Origin: Alistipes sp.
GTDB lineage: Bacteria; Bacteroidota; Bacteroidia; Bacteroidales; Rikenellaceae
Reading direction: 5' to 3'
Assembly: GCA_017481925.1 (NCBI GenBank)
Contig: JAFUOK010000009.1
Span: forward strand, 57,827 to 121,826
Length of the DNA: 64,000 bases
How positions within the stretch are numbered: position 1 is the stretch's first letter; every line of letters begins with the position of its first letter. This document shows positions 51,605-60,711 of this stretch, in pieces. The notes beneath the pieces are model-generated. The model was not told the DNA's origin, did not search any database, and saw only the letters and a list, made by a program, of their open reading frames with translations. The position numbers and the translations under genes are program-made.

Positions 51605-54454
51605 ATGGCACAACGTGTTACTAAAAATACTAAGCCCAAGGGCAAGGCTGCGTCAGCCACGACGACAACTCCTGCGCCAAACGACAATATGTCGTGGATG
51701 ACGGGATTTGTCCTCTCGGCCATAGGTCTGTTTTCGATCGTGTCGGTTATTTCGCACTTCTTACACTGGTCGTCCGACTTGTCGGCATTGCGTAATGACC
51801 CAGCACTCTCGGGCGAGGAGATTCCCTTCGAGAATATTTGCAGCAGCCTGGGAGCACAGGTCGCTTATTGGTTTGTGGATGCCTCGTTCGGTATCTTTGG
51901 AATCGTTATACCCATTGTGCTCACGGTGCTTGGCTGGCGTATTTTCCGTAAGAAGTCGCTGCATCTGAATCACTTTGCATTGAGCGCAGCTCTGGTGCTT
52001 ATTATGGGCTCGCTGACGTTGGGCCTGGTGGCTATGAAGTTTAGCCTGCCGTATGACATTGGTGGTGAGCTGGGTCAGGCGTGCGCATCCGATCTGGCAT
52101 CGGCAATAGGAGTGTTTGGTACGTTGCTGGTATTGCTTACGGGCTGGGTATTGACGGGTGTGTTTATCAACCGCAATTTCCGCCGTATAGTGGATGACAT
52201 AAGCGATGGCGTGGAGAAGCAGGGCGATCGTATGAAGCGCGTTGTTGAGGATGCCATTGCGGCACGCGCTAAGATGGCCGAGGAGGAAGAGGAGCAGAGC
52301 GAGGAGCCTGAGCCACAACCTTCACCAGCGCCACAACCGGTCGAGGTTAAGCCTGCAACACCCATTGTGGAGCCGTCGGTGGTGTTTGCAAAACCAGTGG
52401 AGGAAACACCTGCGGAACGACCTATGACAATGAATGAGTATCTTGCAGCCCAGCGTGAGGCGCAGATCGGTCATCCCGGTGGTCAGCCAGAGCCCGATTT
52501 CTATATTGAGGGTGCGCCGACGACAGAAGAGGAGCCTGTGCAGGAGGTTAGCCGTGAGGAGTTGTCGCAGATGGAGGAGGATGGCTTCGTCGTTATCCCT
52601 CACGATGAGGCAAAGCCTGAGCCTATTGATGTGAAGGCATTGCTGGCACGTCAGGAGCAGGAGCGTATAGAGCGCTCGCTCGACGAGCAGGGTTTTGCCG
52701 TGGTACAACGAGGTGCCGAGATTCGTCCGACGCAGCAGGCAGAACCAGAACCCGAGCGTGAAGCCGTTGCGGAGCCCGAGGATGGCTTCTTTGTGGAGCC
52801 GACACGCGAGGAGCCGAGCGTGAGACCAATGGATGCAAGTAAGCGCCCGACAGAAGAGGAGGATAATATCGTCGTTACGGTACGCGAGAATGCTGTTCGC
52901 CGTGTAGCTGAGGAGGATATAGATATGGAACTGTACGACCCGATGCGAGATCTGGAGACCTATAAAAAGCCCTATGTATCGTTGTTGGAGGATTATCGTT
53001 CGCCGCACAAGGTGAGTGATGCCGAGATATACGATAACAAGTGCCGTATTCAGGAGACACTCAAGTATTTCGGTATTCCTATCGTGGATATTCAGGCTAC
53101 CGTAGGTCCTACCGTTACGCTCTATGAGATTGTGCAGGCGCAGGGCGTTAAGATCTCGAAGGTGCAGGGTCTGGAGAAGGATATAGCGCAGAGCCTGCGA
53201 GCACAGGGCATCCGTATCATTGCGCCTATTCCGGGTCGTGGTACGATTGGCATTGAGGTGCCTAACCGCGATAAGCAGATTGTGTCTATGTACTCGGCTA
53301 TCTGCTCCGAGGAGTTCCAGCACGCCAATATGGAGCTGCCCGTAGTTATCGGTCGCACGATCCAAAATACCAACTTCACCTTCGACCTTGCCAAGATGCC
53401 TCACCTCCTGGTGGCAGGTGCTACGGGACAGGGTAAGTCAGTGGGACTGAATGCCATCATCACGTCGTTGCTATATAGTAAGCACCCCGCACAATTGAAG
53501 TTCGTGATGATTGACCCGAAGATGGTGGAGTTCTCGGTCTATAATAAGCTGGAGCGCCACTTCCTGGCAAAGATGGAGTCCGAGGATGAGGCTATCGTGA
53601 CCGATCCGAAGAAGGCTGTGTATGTATTGAACTCGCTCGTCGAGGAGATGGGTCGCCGTCTGGAACTCTGCAAGATGGCCACGGCTCGAAATATTGTCGA
53701 GTATAACGAAAAATTCACTTCGCGTCGTCTTAATCCTAATAAGGGACACCGTTTCCTGCCATATATTGTGGTTATTGTGGATGAGTTTGCCGACCTTATT
53801 ATGACCGCCAAGGAGGTAGAGGTGCCCGTTATGCGATTGGCGCAGAAGGCGCGTGCGGTGGGTATTCACCTTATCATCGCTACGCAGCGACCCGACGTGC
53901 GTGTAATCACGGGAGGTATCAAGGCAAACTTCCCCTCACGTATTGCTTTCCGTGTGATTCAGATGATCGACTCGCGAACCATTATCGATCAGCCCGGTGC
54001 AAACCAGCTCATAGGTCGTGGCGATATGCTCTTCTCGAAGGATGGCGAGCTAACGCGTGTGCAGTGTGCATTGGTGGAGACCAAGGAGGTGGAACGCCTA
54101 GTGGATTATATTGCCAAGCAGCAGGGCTACACCGAGGCATATCCTCTGCCCGATTATGTCCCCGAGAGTGGCGGCGATGGCGCTAGTATGGGATCCGAGG
54201 GTGAGAGCGGTGCGCCTGTGAAGTATGACTCTTTGTTTGGTGAGGTGGCACGTGCGGCCGTAACCAACGGAATAATATCAACATCCTCTATCCAGCGTAA
54301 TTATGAGGTGGGCTTCAACCGTGCTGGCCGTATTATGTTGCAGTTGGAGCGTGCAGGCATTGTAGGCCCGCAGATGGGTGCCAAGCCTCGTGAGATAAAG
54401 TTCTACGATCTGCCTTCGCTGGAGGCAAAGTTGCAGGAGTTGGGGGTATTTTAA
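51605..54454 (+). CDS. ftsK: DNA translocase FtsK/SpoIIIE
   Basis: A 949-residue septal DNA pump. The N terminus has about four membrane helices (about 30-190), and the linker (about 210-430) is rich in Pro and Glu. The motor has Walker A GATGQGKSVGLNAI and Walker B YIVVIVDEFADLI. The C-terminal winged-helix gamma domain is IISTSSIQRNYEVGFNRAGRI. It moves chromosome termini through the division septum. A LolA-like gene follows, an arrangement common in Bacteroidetes. Confidence 0.96.
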   Translation: MAQRVTKNTKPKGKAASATTTTPAPNDNMSWMTGFVLSAIGLFSIVSVISHFLHWSSDLSALRNDPALSGEEIPFENICSSLGAQVAYWFVDASFGIFGIVIPIVLTVLGWRIFRKKSLHLNHFALSAALVLIMGSLTLGLVAMKFSLPYDIGGELGQACASDLASAIGVFGTLLVLLTGWVLTGVFINRNFRRIVDDISDGVEKQGDRMKRVVEDAIAARAKMAEEEEEQSEEPEPQPSPAPQPVEVKPATPIVEPSVVFAKPVEETPAERPMTMNEYLAAQREAQIGHPGGQPEPDFYIEGAPTTEEEPVQEVSREELSQMEEDGFVVIPHDEAKPEPIDVKALLARQEQERIERSLDEQGFAVVQRGAEIRPTQQAEPEPEREAVAEPEDGFFVEPTREEPSVRPMDASKRPTEEEDNIVVTVRENAVRRVAEEDIDMELYDPMRDLETYKKPYVSLLEDYRSPHKVSDAEIYDNKCRIQETLKYFGIPIVDIQATVGPTVTLYEIVQAQGVKISKVQGLEKDIAQSLRAQGIRIIAPIPGRGTIGIEVPNRDKQIVSMYSAICSEEFQHANMELPVVIGRTIQNTNFTFDLAKMPHLLVAGATGQGKSVGLNAIITSLLYSKHPAQLKFVMIDPKMVEFSVYNKLERHFLAKMESEDEAIVTDPKKAVYVLNSLVEEMGRRLELCKMATARNIVEYNEKFTSRRLNPNKGHRFLPYIVVIVDEFADLIMTAKEVEVPVMRLAQKARAVGIHLIIATQRPDVRVITGGIKANFPSRIAFRVIQMIDSRTIIDQPGANQLIGRGDMLFSKDGELTRVQCALVETKEVERLVDYIAKQQGYTEAYPLPDYVPESGGDGASMGSEGESGAPVKYDSLFGEVARAAVTNGIISTSSIQRNYEVGFNRAGRIMLQLERAGIVGPQMGAKPREIKFYDLPSLEAKLQELGVF

Positions 54455-54511
54455 CCCGTCGAGGCGTAATATATCAACCTGCGAATACGTTATATGATAA
54501 AAGAGAGTCCT

Positions 54512-55108
54512 ATGCGTCGAATACTTGTTGTCATAATGGCAGTATGTTCTGTTGCTGTTTGCTCGGCTGACGAGCGCTCGCAAGGTGTATTGCGTAGCGT
54601 AGCGGAGTATGTGCGTGCATTGGGTGCTTACGATGCCGAGTTCGATGTCGCGGCGGGGGAGTATCGGGCCAAAGGACGCTATGGCGTGGCGGGGGATGCC
54701 TACCACATTAAACTGGATCAGGCCGAGGTCTATTCTGACGGCAAGGTGCGCTATGAGGTGGATCACGAACGCAAGGAGGTGAATATCGATGTGATGGACC
54801 TTCAGAATCGCAATATATTGGATAATCCTACACGTTGTTTTGACTTTGTGGGGGCGGATTATTCGGCGATGGTATATACCGAGGCAGGAGGCGAGATTAC
54901 GCTCCTTTTGCGGGCGAATGATACATCAATAGAGGGTGATATATATCTTACGGTTGCCAAAAATACGGGACGTCCGCGCAAGATTGTATATGTACTGTAT
55001 GATGATCGTATTGAAGTGAATATCACATCTCTGGAGCGTCGCAAGGATGCCGTGGCAATGTACGATGCCTCACGATACAAGGGCTACGAGATCGTAGATT
55101 TCCGCTAA
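54512..55108 (+). CDS. LolA-like outer-membrane lipoprotein chaperone
   Basis: A 198-residue periplasmic protein with a signal peptide (MRRILVVIMAVCSVAVCSAD). The beta-rich body (VDHERKEVNIDVMDLQNR, FVGADYSAMVYTEAGGE) resembles the LolA-like fold of Bacteroidetes that carries lipoproteins to the outer membrane. ATG 54512 gives the cleanest signal peptide; ATG 54494 would add six residues. The gene order after ftsK supports the call. It overlaps convergent uvrB by four bases. Confidence 0.75.
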   Translation: MRRILVVIMAVCSVAVCSADERSQGVLRSVAEYVRALGAYDAEFDVAAGEYRAKGRYGVAGDAYHIKLDQAEVYSDGKVRYEVDHERKEVNIDVMDLQNRNILDNPTRCFDFVGADYSAMVYTEAGGEITLLLRANDTSIEGDIYLTVAKNTGRPRKIVYVLYDDRIEVNITSLERRKDAVAMYDASRYKGYEIVDFR

Positions 55109-57132
55109 TAAAACTCCTTTAACTTCTGTAATTCATACATACGGTCGCGGTAACGTGCTGCGGCCAGGAAGTCCAATGCTTTGGCGGCACGCTCCATATC
55201 CTCGCGTGCTTTGGCTATCTGTGCATCCAGATCCTGCGGAATCTTGTCATCCACATTATACGTTCCCTGCTTGTCGGCTGCTATGCTGTAATGCTCCTCC
55301 ACGATGGGATAGACGTTCATATCCTCGGGCTTCTGAGTAAGCAGGGTGCTCTGTCCCGTGCCACTCTTCTGTGCCTTGCGGGGTAGCATAGCGTTGGCTA
55401 TGTTGTACTCTATCTGCTTCTCGCGGCGACGGTTGCTCTGCTCAATGGCGTTCTGCATCGAACCAGTAACGACATCGGCATAGAGTATCGCCTTGCCGCT
55501 ACTATGACGCGCTGCGCGGCCTGCAATCTGCGTGATGGAACGCACATTACGTAGGAATCCCTCCTTGTCGGCATCGAGAATCACAACAAGGCTCACTTCG
55601 GGCAGATCCAGACCCTCTCGCAGAAGGTTTACACCCACCAATACATCGAACAGATCGGCGTGCAGGTCCTCGATAATCTGTACTCGCTCCAGCGTATCAA
55701 CGTCGGAGTGGATATAGCGGTTGCGTATGCCTGCGCGATCCAGGAAACGTGACATCTCCTCGGCCATGCGCTTCGTGAGAGCCGTGATGAGTATCTTCTC
55801 TCCCTGACGCACTCGCTTTTCGATCTCCTCCAATATGTCGTCAATCTGATTGCGAGAGGGACGCACCTCCATCGGTGGATCAACCAACCCCGTAGGGCGT
55901 ATAAGTTGCTCTACAACAAGACCCTCGCATTGACGTAGTTCATAGTCGGCGGGCGTGGCACTTACATATATAGCCGTGCCCACCAATCCCTCGAACTCGC
56001 TGAATGTCAGCGGTCGGTTATCCTTTGCTGCGGGCAGGCGGAAGCCATAGTTTACGAGATTCTCCTTGCGGGCTCGGTCGCCACCAAACATTGCGTGCAC
56101 CTGTGGTAAGGTAACGTGGCTCTCGTCTATAATCATCAGGTAGTCCTCTGGAAAATAGTCCAGCAGACAGAATGGTCGGGTGCCGGCGGCACGACCGTCG
56201 AAGTAGCGCGAGTAGTTCTCAATGCCGGGGCAGTAGCCTAGCTCCTTGATCATCTCCAGATCGTACTCCACCCTTTGCTTGATGCGTTGAGCCTCGATAT
56301 GGCGATCCTGCTTCTCGAAGAATTCGATGCGCTCGCCCATATCGAGATAAATCTGCTGCACGGCGGTGTTGATACGCTCCTTTGTCGTTACGAACATATT
56401 GGCAGGGTAGATGGTCACCGACTCCAACGTGCTGATACGCTGTGCCGATACGGGGTCGATAAGTTGTATGCTCTCCACCTCGCTGTCGAACATCGTTATG
56501 CGGTAGCAATTGTCGCCAAAGGCCGCCATAATATCTATCGTGTCACCCTTGGTGCGGAACGTGGCGGGCTCCAATGCCAACTCGGTGCGGGTGTAGAGTG
56601 CCTCCACGAGCGAATATAGCAGATGTTTATAGCCTATGCGGTCGCCTACCTTAAGGTGGATAGATGTGGCGTGAAAATCATCGGGGTTGCCAATGCCGTA
56701 TAGGCACGACACACTCGATACCACAATCACATCACGGCGCCCTGACAACAATGCCGAGGTGGTGCTAAGACGCATCTTCTCGATCTCGTCGTTTATCGAG
56801 AGGTCTTTTTCGATGTATGTATCCGTTGTGGGGAGGTAGGCCTCGGGCTGATAGTAATCGTAATATGATACGAAGTACTCCACCGCATTCTCGGGAAAGA
56901 AATTCTTGAACTCGCCGTATAACTGCGCTGCCAGGGTCTTGTTGTGGCTCAGGACAATGGTGGGGCGGTTAAGCTGTGCCACCACGTTGGCCATCGTAAA
57001 GGTCTTGCCCGAACCCGTTACGCCGAGAAGCGTGTTGTGGCGTGCGCCACTCTCGATTGATTCTACGAGTTGCGCAATAGCCTGCGGCTGGTCGCCTTTG
57101 GGGGCATAGTCCGATACGAGTTTGAAATCCAT
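55105..57132 (-). CDS. uvrB: Excinuclease ABC subunit B
   Basis: A 675-residue damage-recognition helicase of nucleotide excision repair. Walker A is LLGVTGSGKTFT, the beta-hairpin region is FVSYYDYYQPEAYLPTTDTY, and DESHVTLPQV is the DEAD-type motif. Helicase motif VI is TQIAGRAARHSSGK. The C-terminal UVR motif (about 635-670) binds UvrC. The -7 box ends four bases from the start codon, which suggests a leaderless message. It is divergent from dnaG. Confidence 0.97.
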   Translation of the reverse strand: MDFKLVSDYAPKGDQPQAIAQLVESIESGARHNTLLGVTGSGKTFTMANVVAQLNRPTIVLSHNKTLAAQLYGEFKNFFPENAVEYFVSYYDYYQPEAYLPTTDTYIEKDLSINDEIEKMRLSTTSALLSGRRDVIVVSSVSCLYGIGNPDDFHATSIHLKVGDRIGYKHLLYSLVEALYTRTELALEPATFRTKGDTIDIMAAFGDNCYRITMFDSEVESIQLIDPVSAQRISTLESVTIYPANMFVTTKERINTAVQQIYLDMGERIEFFEKQDRHIEAQRIKQRVEYDLEMIKELGYCPGIENYSRYFDGRAAGTRPFCLLDYFPEDYLMIIDESHVTLPQVHAMFGGDRARKENLVNYGFRLPAAKDNRPLTFSEFEGLVGTAIYVSATPADYELRQCEGLVVEQLIRPTGLVDPPMEVRPSRNQIDDILEEIEKRVRQGEKILITALTKRMAEEMSRFLDRAGIRNRYIHSDVDTLERVQIIEDLHADLFDVLVGVNLLREGLDLPEVSLVVILDADKEGFLRNVRSITQIAGRAARHSSGKAILYADVVTGSMQNAIEQSNRRREKQIEYNIANAMLPRKAQKSGTGQSTLLTQKPEDMNVYPIVEEHYSIAADKQGTYNVDDKIPQDLDAQIAKAREDMERAAKALDFLAAARYRDRMYELQKLKEFY

Positions 57133-57136
57133 ACGA

Positions 57137-57144
57137 CAAAGTTA
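57137..57144 (-). promoter_or_regulatory. uvrB promoter -7 box, adjacent to the start codon
   Basis: The minus strand reads TAACTTTG, then TCGT, then the uvrB ATG (57132). Transcription would start at or next to the start codon. Confidence 0.6.
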
Positions 57145-57249
57145 TGAATAATTACGCAATCAATGAAAAAAGCCACCGCAAATCTCATACTTGATTGTGG
57201 CGTAGCACGAAAAAATGGGAATAAAAACATTGGTTTCTGATTTTATTAT

Positions 57250-57257
57250 TACCTTTG
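57250..57257 (+). promoter_or_regulatory. dnaG promoter -7 box, very close to the start codon
   Basis: TACCTTTG, with a possible -33 TTGG at 57230-57233, ends seven bases before the dnaG ATG at 57265. Confidence 0.6.
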
Positions 57258-57264
57258 TACTCTT

Positions 57265-59235
57265 ATGATTGATCGCGCCACAGTAGATAGAATTTATGCC
57301 GCCGCTAATATCGTAGATATTATCGGTGACTATGTCACGCTCAAAAAGAAGGGTGTGAACTATCAGGCGTGTTGTCCGTTCCACAATGAGAAGACCCCCT
57401 CGTTTGTGGTCTCTCCGTCGAAGGGCGTTTATAAGTGTTTCGGATGCGGTAAGGGAGGTAACGCTGTGACCTTCATTATGGAGCACGAGAGCATCAGTTA
57501 CCCCGAGGCGTTGAAGGTCGTGGCCAAGCGTTACGGCATTGAGGTTGAGGAGCGCGAGCAGACCGAGGAGGATGTACGTCGCAACAACAACCGCGAGAGT
57601 ATGTTTGCGCTCAACGGTTGGGCGGCGGAGTATTTTTCGAAGTATCTGCTCAATAACGCCGAGGGAAAGACGGTAGGTCTTTCGTACTTTGCACAGAAAC
57701 GAGGCTTTACCGACGCCACGATCCGTAAGTTCGGTTTGGGTTTCTGCTCGGCGGCAGGCGATGCAATGTCGCAGGCGGCATTGGCGGCAGGGTATAAGGA
57801 GGAGTTCCTGCTCTCGACGGGTCTTACGCTCAAGCGAGAGAGTGATGGACGCATGTATGACCGTTTCCGCGATCGAGTGATGTTCCCCGTGCATAATATC
57901 TCGGGTCGCGTGGTAGCTTTCGGTGGCCGTACGCTGCGAACCGATGGCAAGGTGGCGAAGTATCAGAACTCGCCCGAGAGTGAGATATACAGCAAGACAC
58001 GCGAGTTGTATGGTCTCTATTTTGCCAAGAAGGCTATTCAGCAGCAGGGCTTTGCCATTATGGTGGAGGGCTATACCGATGTGATCTCGATGCATCAGGC
58101 TGGCGTAGAGAATGTTGTAGCCTCGTCGGGTACGTCGCTTACCATCGATCAGATACGTCTGCTGAACCGTTTTACTCGCAATATTACGGTCATCTACGAT
58201 GGTGACTCGGCAGGAGTGAAGGCAACAATGCGAGGCATTGATATGATCCTGAAGGAGGGTATGAATGTGCGAGTCGTATCATTGCCCGTGGAGCACGATC
58301 CCGACTCTTTTGCCCGAGCTCATACGGCCGAGCAGGTGCGTGACTATATCGCACGTACGGAGGAGGATTTCCTCTCGTTCAAGGCCAAGATGCTGATGCG
58401 GGAGGCGGGTAATGATCCTATACGCCGCTCGGAGATAGTAGGCGATATGGTTAATTCGATAGTGCAGATTCCCGATTCGATACAGCGCTCGATCTACATC
58501 AAGGAGTGTGCCCGCACGATGGATGTTGACGAGAATGTCCTCATTGCCGAGGTGGCTCGCAAGCGTGCCGTGCAGACGGGCGATAAGCAAACCGAGGAGT
58601 TTATCCGTCGTCAGCAGGCGCAGTTACAGCGCGAGGAGCGTCCGGAAGTTGATCTTTCGCGCACGGCTACGGCTGGCAGTGGCGTGGATACATTGGAATA
58701 TGAGTTGGTGAAGTATCTGCTTACGGCGGGACATAAGTGCTACGAGGTTATGGAGGCGCGTCAGGCGGTGCAGATTAATGTGGCGGAGGAGATCCTGCGA
58801 AGCATCGAGGCCGATAATATCTCGTTCCTTAATCCGATATATAACCAGATCCTGCAGACCTATCGCGAGCAGTGGCATCGGTTGGGTGTGGGCGTTGAGG
58901 TGCCGGCAGAGTATTTTGTCAATCATCCGGATCCCGAGGTGTGCAATATGTCGGTCGATATAATGACCTCGGATGATAACTACGTAGCAAGCGGTATATG
59001 GCAGCAGAAGGATGTACACGTTGAGAGCGAAGAGGAGATTCTGGCCGTTGGTGTGCCAAAGGCCATTATGCTCTACCGATCTAAACTTGTGGAACGTATG
59101 ATAAATACCGAACTTGAACGCCTGCGTAGCGGAGAACTAACGGAAGAGGAGGAGGCGGAGTGCTCGATGCTTATCACTCGTCTGAATCAGGTGAAAAACA
59201 CTCTCTCGAAGGAGAGTGATAGATTGATATTGTAG
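57265..59235 (+). CDS. dnaG: DNA primase
   Basis: A 656-residue primase that makes RNA primers at the replication fork. The N-terminal CHC2 zinc finger has CCPFHNEKTPSF and YKCFGCGKGGNAVTF. The catalytic core includes FGGRTLRTDGKVAKYQNSPE, and the TOPRIM motif is VEGYTDVISMHQAG with IYDGDSAGVKA. The C-terminal part (about 460-650) is the helicase-interaction region. Length and motifs are normal. Confidence 0.96.
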   Translation: MIDRATVDRIYAAANIVDIIGDYVTLKKKGVNYQACCPFHNEKTPSFVVSPSKGVYKCFGCGKGGNAVTFIMEHESISYPEALKVVAKRYGIEVEEREQTEEDVRRNNNRESMFALNGWAAEYFSKYLLNNAEGKTVGLSYFAQKRGFTDATIRKFGLGFCSAAGDAMSQAALAAGYKEEFLLSTGLTLKRESDGRMYDRFRDRVMFPVHNISGRVVAFGGRTLRTDGKVAKYQNSPESEIYSKTRELYGLYFAKKAIQQQGFAIMVEGYTDVISMHQAGVENVVASSGTSLTIDQIRLLNRFTRNITVIYDGDSAGVKATMRGIDMILKEGMNVRVVSLPVEHDPDSFARAHTAEQVRDYIARTEEDFLSFKAKMLMREAGNDPIRRSEIVGDMVNSIVQIPDSIQRSIYIKECARTMDVDENVLIAEVARKRAVQTGDKQTEEFIRRQQAQLQREERPEVDLSRTATAGSGVDTLEYELVKYLLTAGHKCYEVMEARQAVQINVAEEILRSIEADNISFLNPIYNQILQTYREQWHRLGVGVEVPAEYFVNHPDPEVCNMSVDIMTSDDNYVASGIWQQKDVHVESEEEILAVGVPKAIMLYRSKLVERMINTELERLRSGELTEEEEAECSMLITRLNQVKNTLSKESDRLIL

Positions 59236-59462
59236 TTTGTTTTGTGTTGCATAAAAAAGGTAGAGGCCGGAGGCGTACGCGCTTTGCAGCGCATACCGTG
59301 TGCAAACAGAAAATAAACAGAAAGATGTGTAAAACATAAAGATAAAAGAATTAGTTACCTTTATCCGGCTCTACCCACCCTGCAAAAGGGCAAAAACAGT
59401 GCCACAAAAGGGGCGGAGCGCGGGAGTATTTAAGGAGAAATGGTTCTTTTTGAAAGAAAGAT
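59236..59462 (+). ncRNA. Candidate structured RNA or smpB leader
   Basis: This 227-base gap is strongly structured. GGTAGAGGCCGGA (59259-59271) pairs with TCCGGCTCTACC (59364-59375) with one bulged base, enclosing a hairpin GTACGCGC (59275-59282) / GCGCATAC (59289-59296) with one mismatch. A TACCTTTA sequence (59356-59363) may be a weak promoter for smpB. It does not look like tmRNA, RNase P RNA or a T-box. It could be a small RNA or a leader. Confidence 0.35.
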
Positions 59463-59484
59463 ATGGCAGATTATAAGAATATAA
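59440..59484 (+). CDS. Possible 14-aa upstream frame overlapping the smpB start
   Basis: ATG 59440 follows AAGGAG (59432-59437) and opens a frame, [14 protein letters not shown], that ends at 59484, past the smpB start at 59463 and in a different frame. It may be a coupling or regulatory upstream frame, or chance. Confidence 0.25.
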   Translation: MVLFERKIWQIIRI

Positions 59485-59924
59485 ATATTCGCAACAAGCG
59501 TGCTACCTTCGATTATGAGATTTTGGAGGAGTATATCGCAGGCATTGTGCTGGTCGGTACGGAGATTAAGTCTATACGTCTGGGTAAGGCGTCGCTTACC
59601 GACTGCTATTGCTATTTCGATCGTGGTGAGTTGTGGATTCGCGGCATGAACGTGGCCGAGTATGGTTGGGGTACGTGCAACAACCACGCACCCAAGCGTG
59701 ACCGCAAGCTGCTCCTGAATCGCAAGGAACTCAATAAGCTGGAGCGCTCGTTGCAGGATCGTGGTCTGACGGTTGTGGGTCTGCGTCTGTTCCTTAGTCA
59801 GAAGGGCTATGCCAAGGTCGTCATAGGCCTTGCTCGAGGCCGTAAGGCTTATGATAAGCGCGAGTATCTGAAGGAGAACGATGCCAAGCGCGAGATGGAT
59901 AAGGCAATGAAGAAGTACAAGTAG
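59463..59924 (+). CDS. smpB: SsrA-binding protein SmpB
   Basis: A 153-residue RNA-binding protein that delivers tmRNA to stalled ribosomes. Motifs are [35 protein letters not shown] and the tmRNA-binding [17 protein letters not shown], and a basic tail (DKRE...KAMKKYK). It is followed one base later by the Cof-type phosphatase gene. The ssrA gene itself is not seen nearby. Confidence 0.96.
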   Translation: MADYKNINIRNKRATFDYEILEEYIAGIVLVGTEIKSIRLGKASLTDCYCYFDRGELWIRGMNVAEYGWGTCNNHAPKRDRKLLLNRKELNKLERSLQDRGLTVVGLRLFLSQKGYAKVVIGLARGRKAYDKREYLKENDAKREMDKAMKKYK

Positions 59925-59925
59925 A

Positions 59926-60708
59926 ATGAATAACAGAATAAAAGCCGTTTTCTTCGATATTGACGGTACGCTGGTGAGCTTTCGTACGCACAGTGTGCCC
60001 GAATCGACACGTCTGGCCATACATCGTCTGCGTGAGCGCGGGATTAAGGTCTTTATTGCTACGGGACGTCTGTTGTGCCATACCGATGCAGTTGGGGATT
60101 TGGAGGTGGATGGTTATGTCACTGTCAATGGAGGTTGTTGCCTAACGGCTTCGGGCGAGATTATCTACGAGCAGGCTTTTCCTCAGCAGCTACTGGATAA
60201 GGTCTTTGAGTTGCAGGAACGGTATGGATTTCAGTCGGCCGTGATGACGCAGAAGAATATGTATATAGACCATATCTCGCCTGCGGTGAAGACTATTGCC
60301 GATATGATTAATATCTATCCCGAGGTGGCTGACGTACGTCAGGTGGCTGCTACACAACCCGTACTGCAGATGTGTCCTTATGTAGGCCCCGAACTGGAGC
60401 GAGAGATTATGCCACATCTGCCTGAATGTGTACAAAGCCGTTGGATAGACCTCTTTATGGATATTAACCTCAAGGGAATAGACAAGGCTGTCGGCGCACG
60501 TAAGGTGATGGAGTATTACGGCCTTACGATGGATGAGGCTATGGCCTTTGGTGATGGAGGAAACGATTTGGCGCTGGTGCGAGCCGTTGCCGTTGGTGTG
60601 GCTATGGGTAACGCTTGTAATGAGTTGAAGGCGGAGGCCGACTATGTGACCTCGTCGGTGGATGAGGATGGCGTGCAGAGAGCATTGGAGTATTTTGAAT
60701 TGATATAA
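59926..60708 (+). CDS. Cof-type HAD-superfamily phosphatase
   Basis: A 260-residue HAD hydrolase of the Cof (C2B cap) group. Motif I is VFFDIDGTLVSF (nucleophile Asp and acid Asp); the C-terminal motif is AFGDGGNDLALV. IATGRLLCHT is motif II. Such enzymes dephosphorylate sugar phosphates, flavin or other small molecules; the substrate is not predictable. It is tightly packed between smpB and tsaB. Confidence 0.9.
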   Translation: MNNRIKAVFFDIDGTLVSFRTHSVPESTRLAIHRLRERGIKVFIATGRLLCHTDAVGDLEVDGYVTVNGGCCLTASGEIIYEQAFPQQLLDKVFELQERYGFQSAVMTQKNMYIDHISPAVKTIADMINIYPEVADVRQVAATQPVLQMCPYVGPELEREIMPHLPECVQSRWIDLFMDINLKGIDKAVGARKVMEYYGLTMDEAMAFGDGGNDLALVRAVAVGVAMGNACNELKAEADYVTSSVDEDGVQRALEYFELI

Positions 60709-60711
60709 TAT

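Noticed and set aside
52322-53404. A 360-codon open frame antisense to ftsK
   Set aside because: It is a mirror of the ftsK coding sequence with low-complexity Arg/Leu/His content and no promoter or family match.
59236-59462. tmRNA (ssrA) next to smpB
   Set aside because: The gap is shorter than tmRNA, with no tag-peptide frame ending in Ala-Ala and no tRNA-like acceptor ends.
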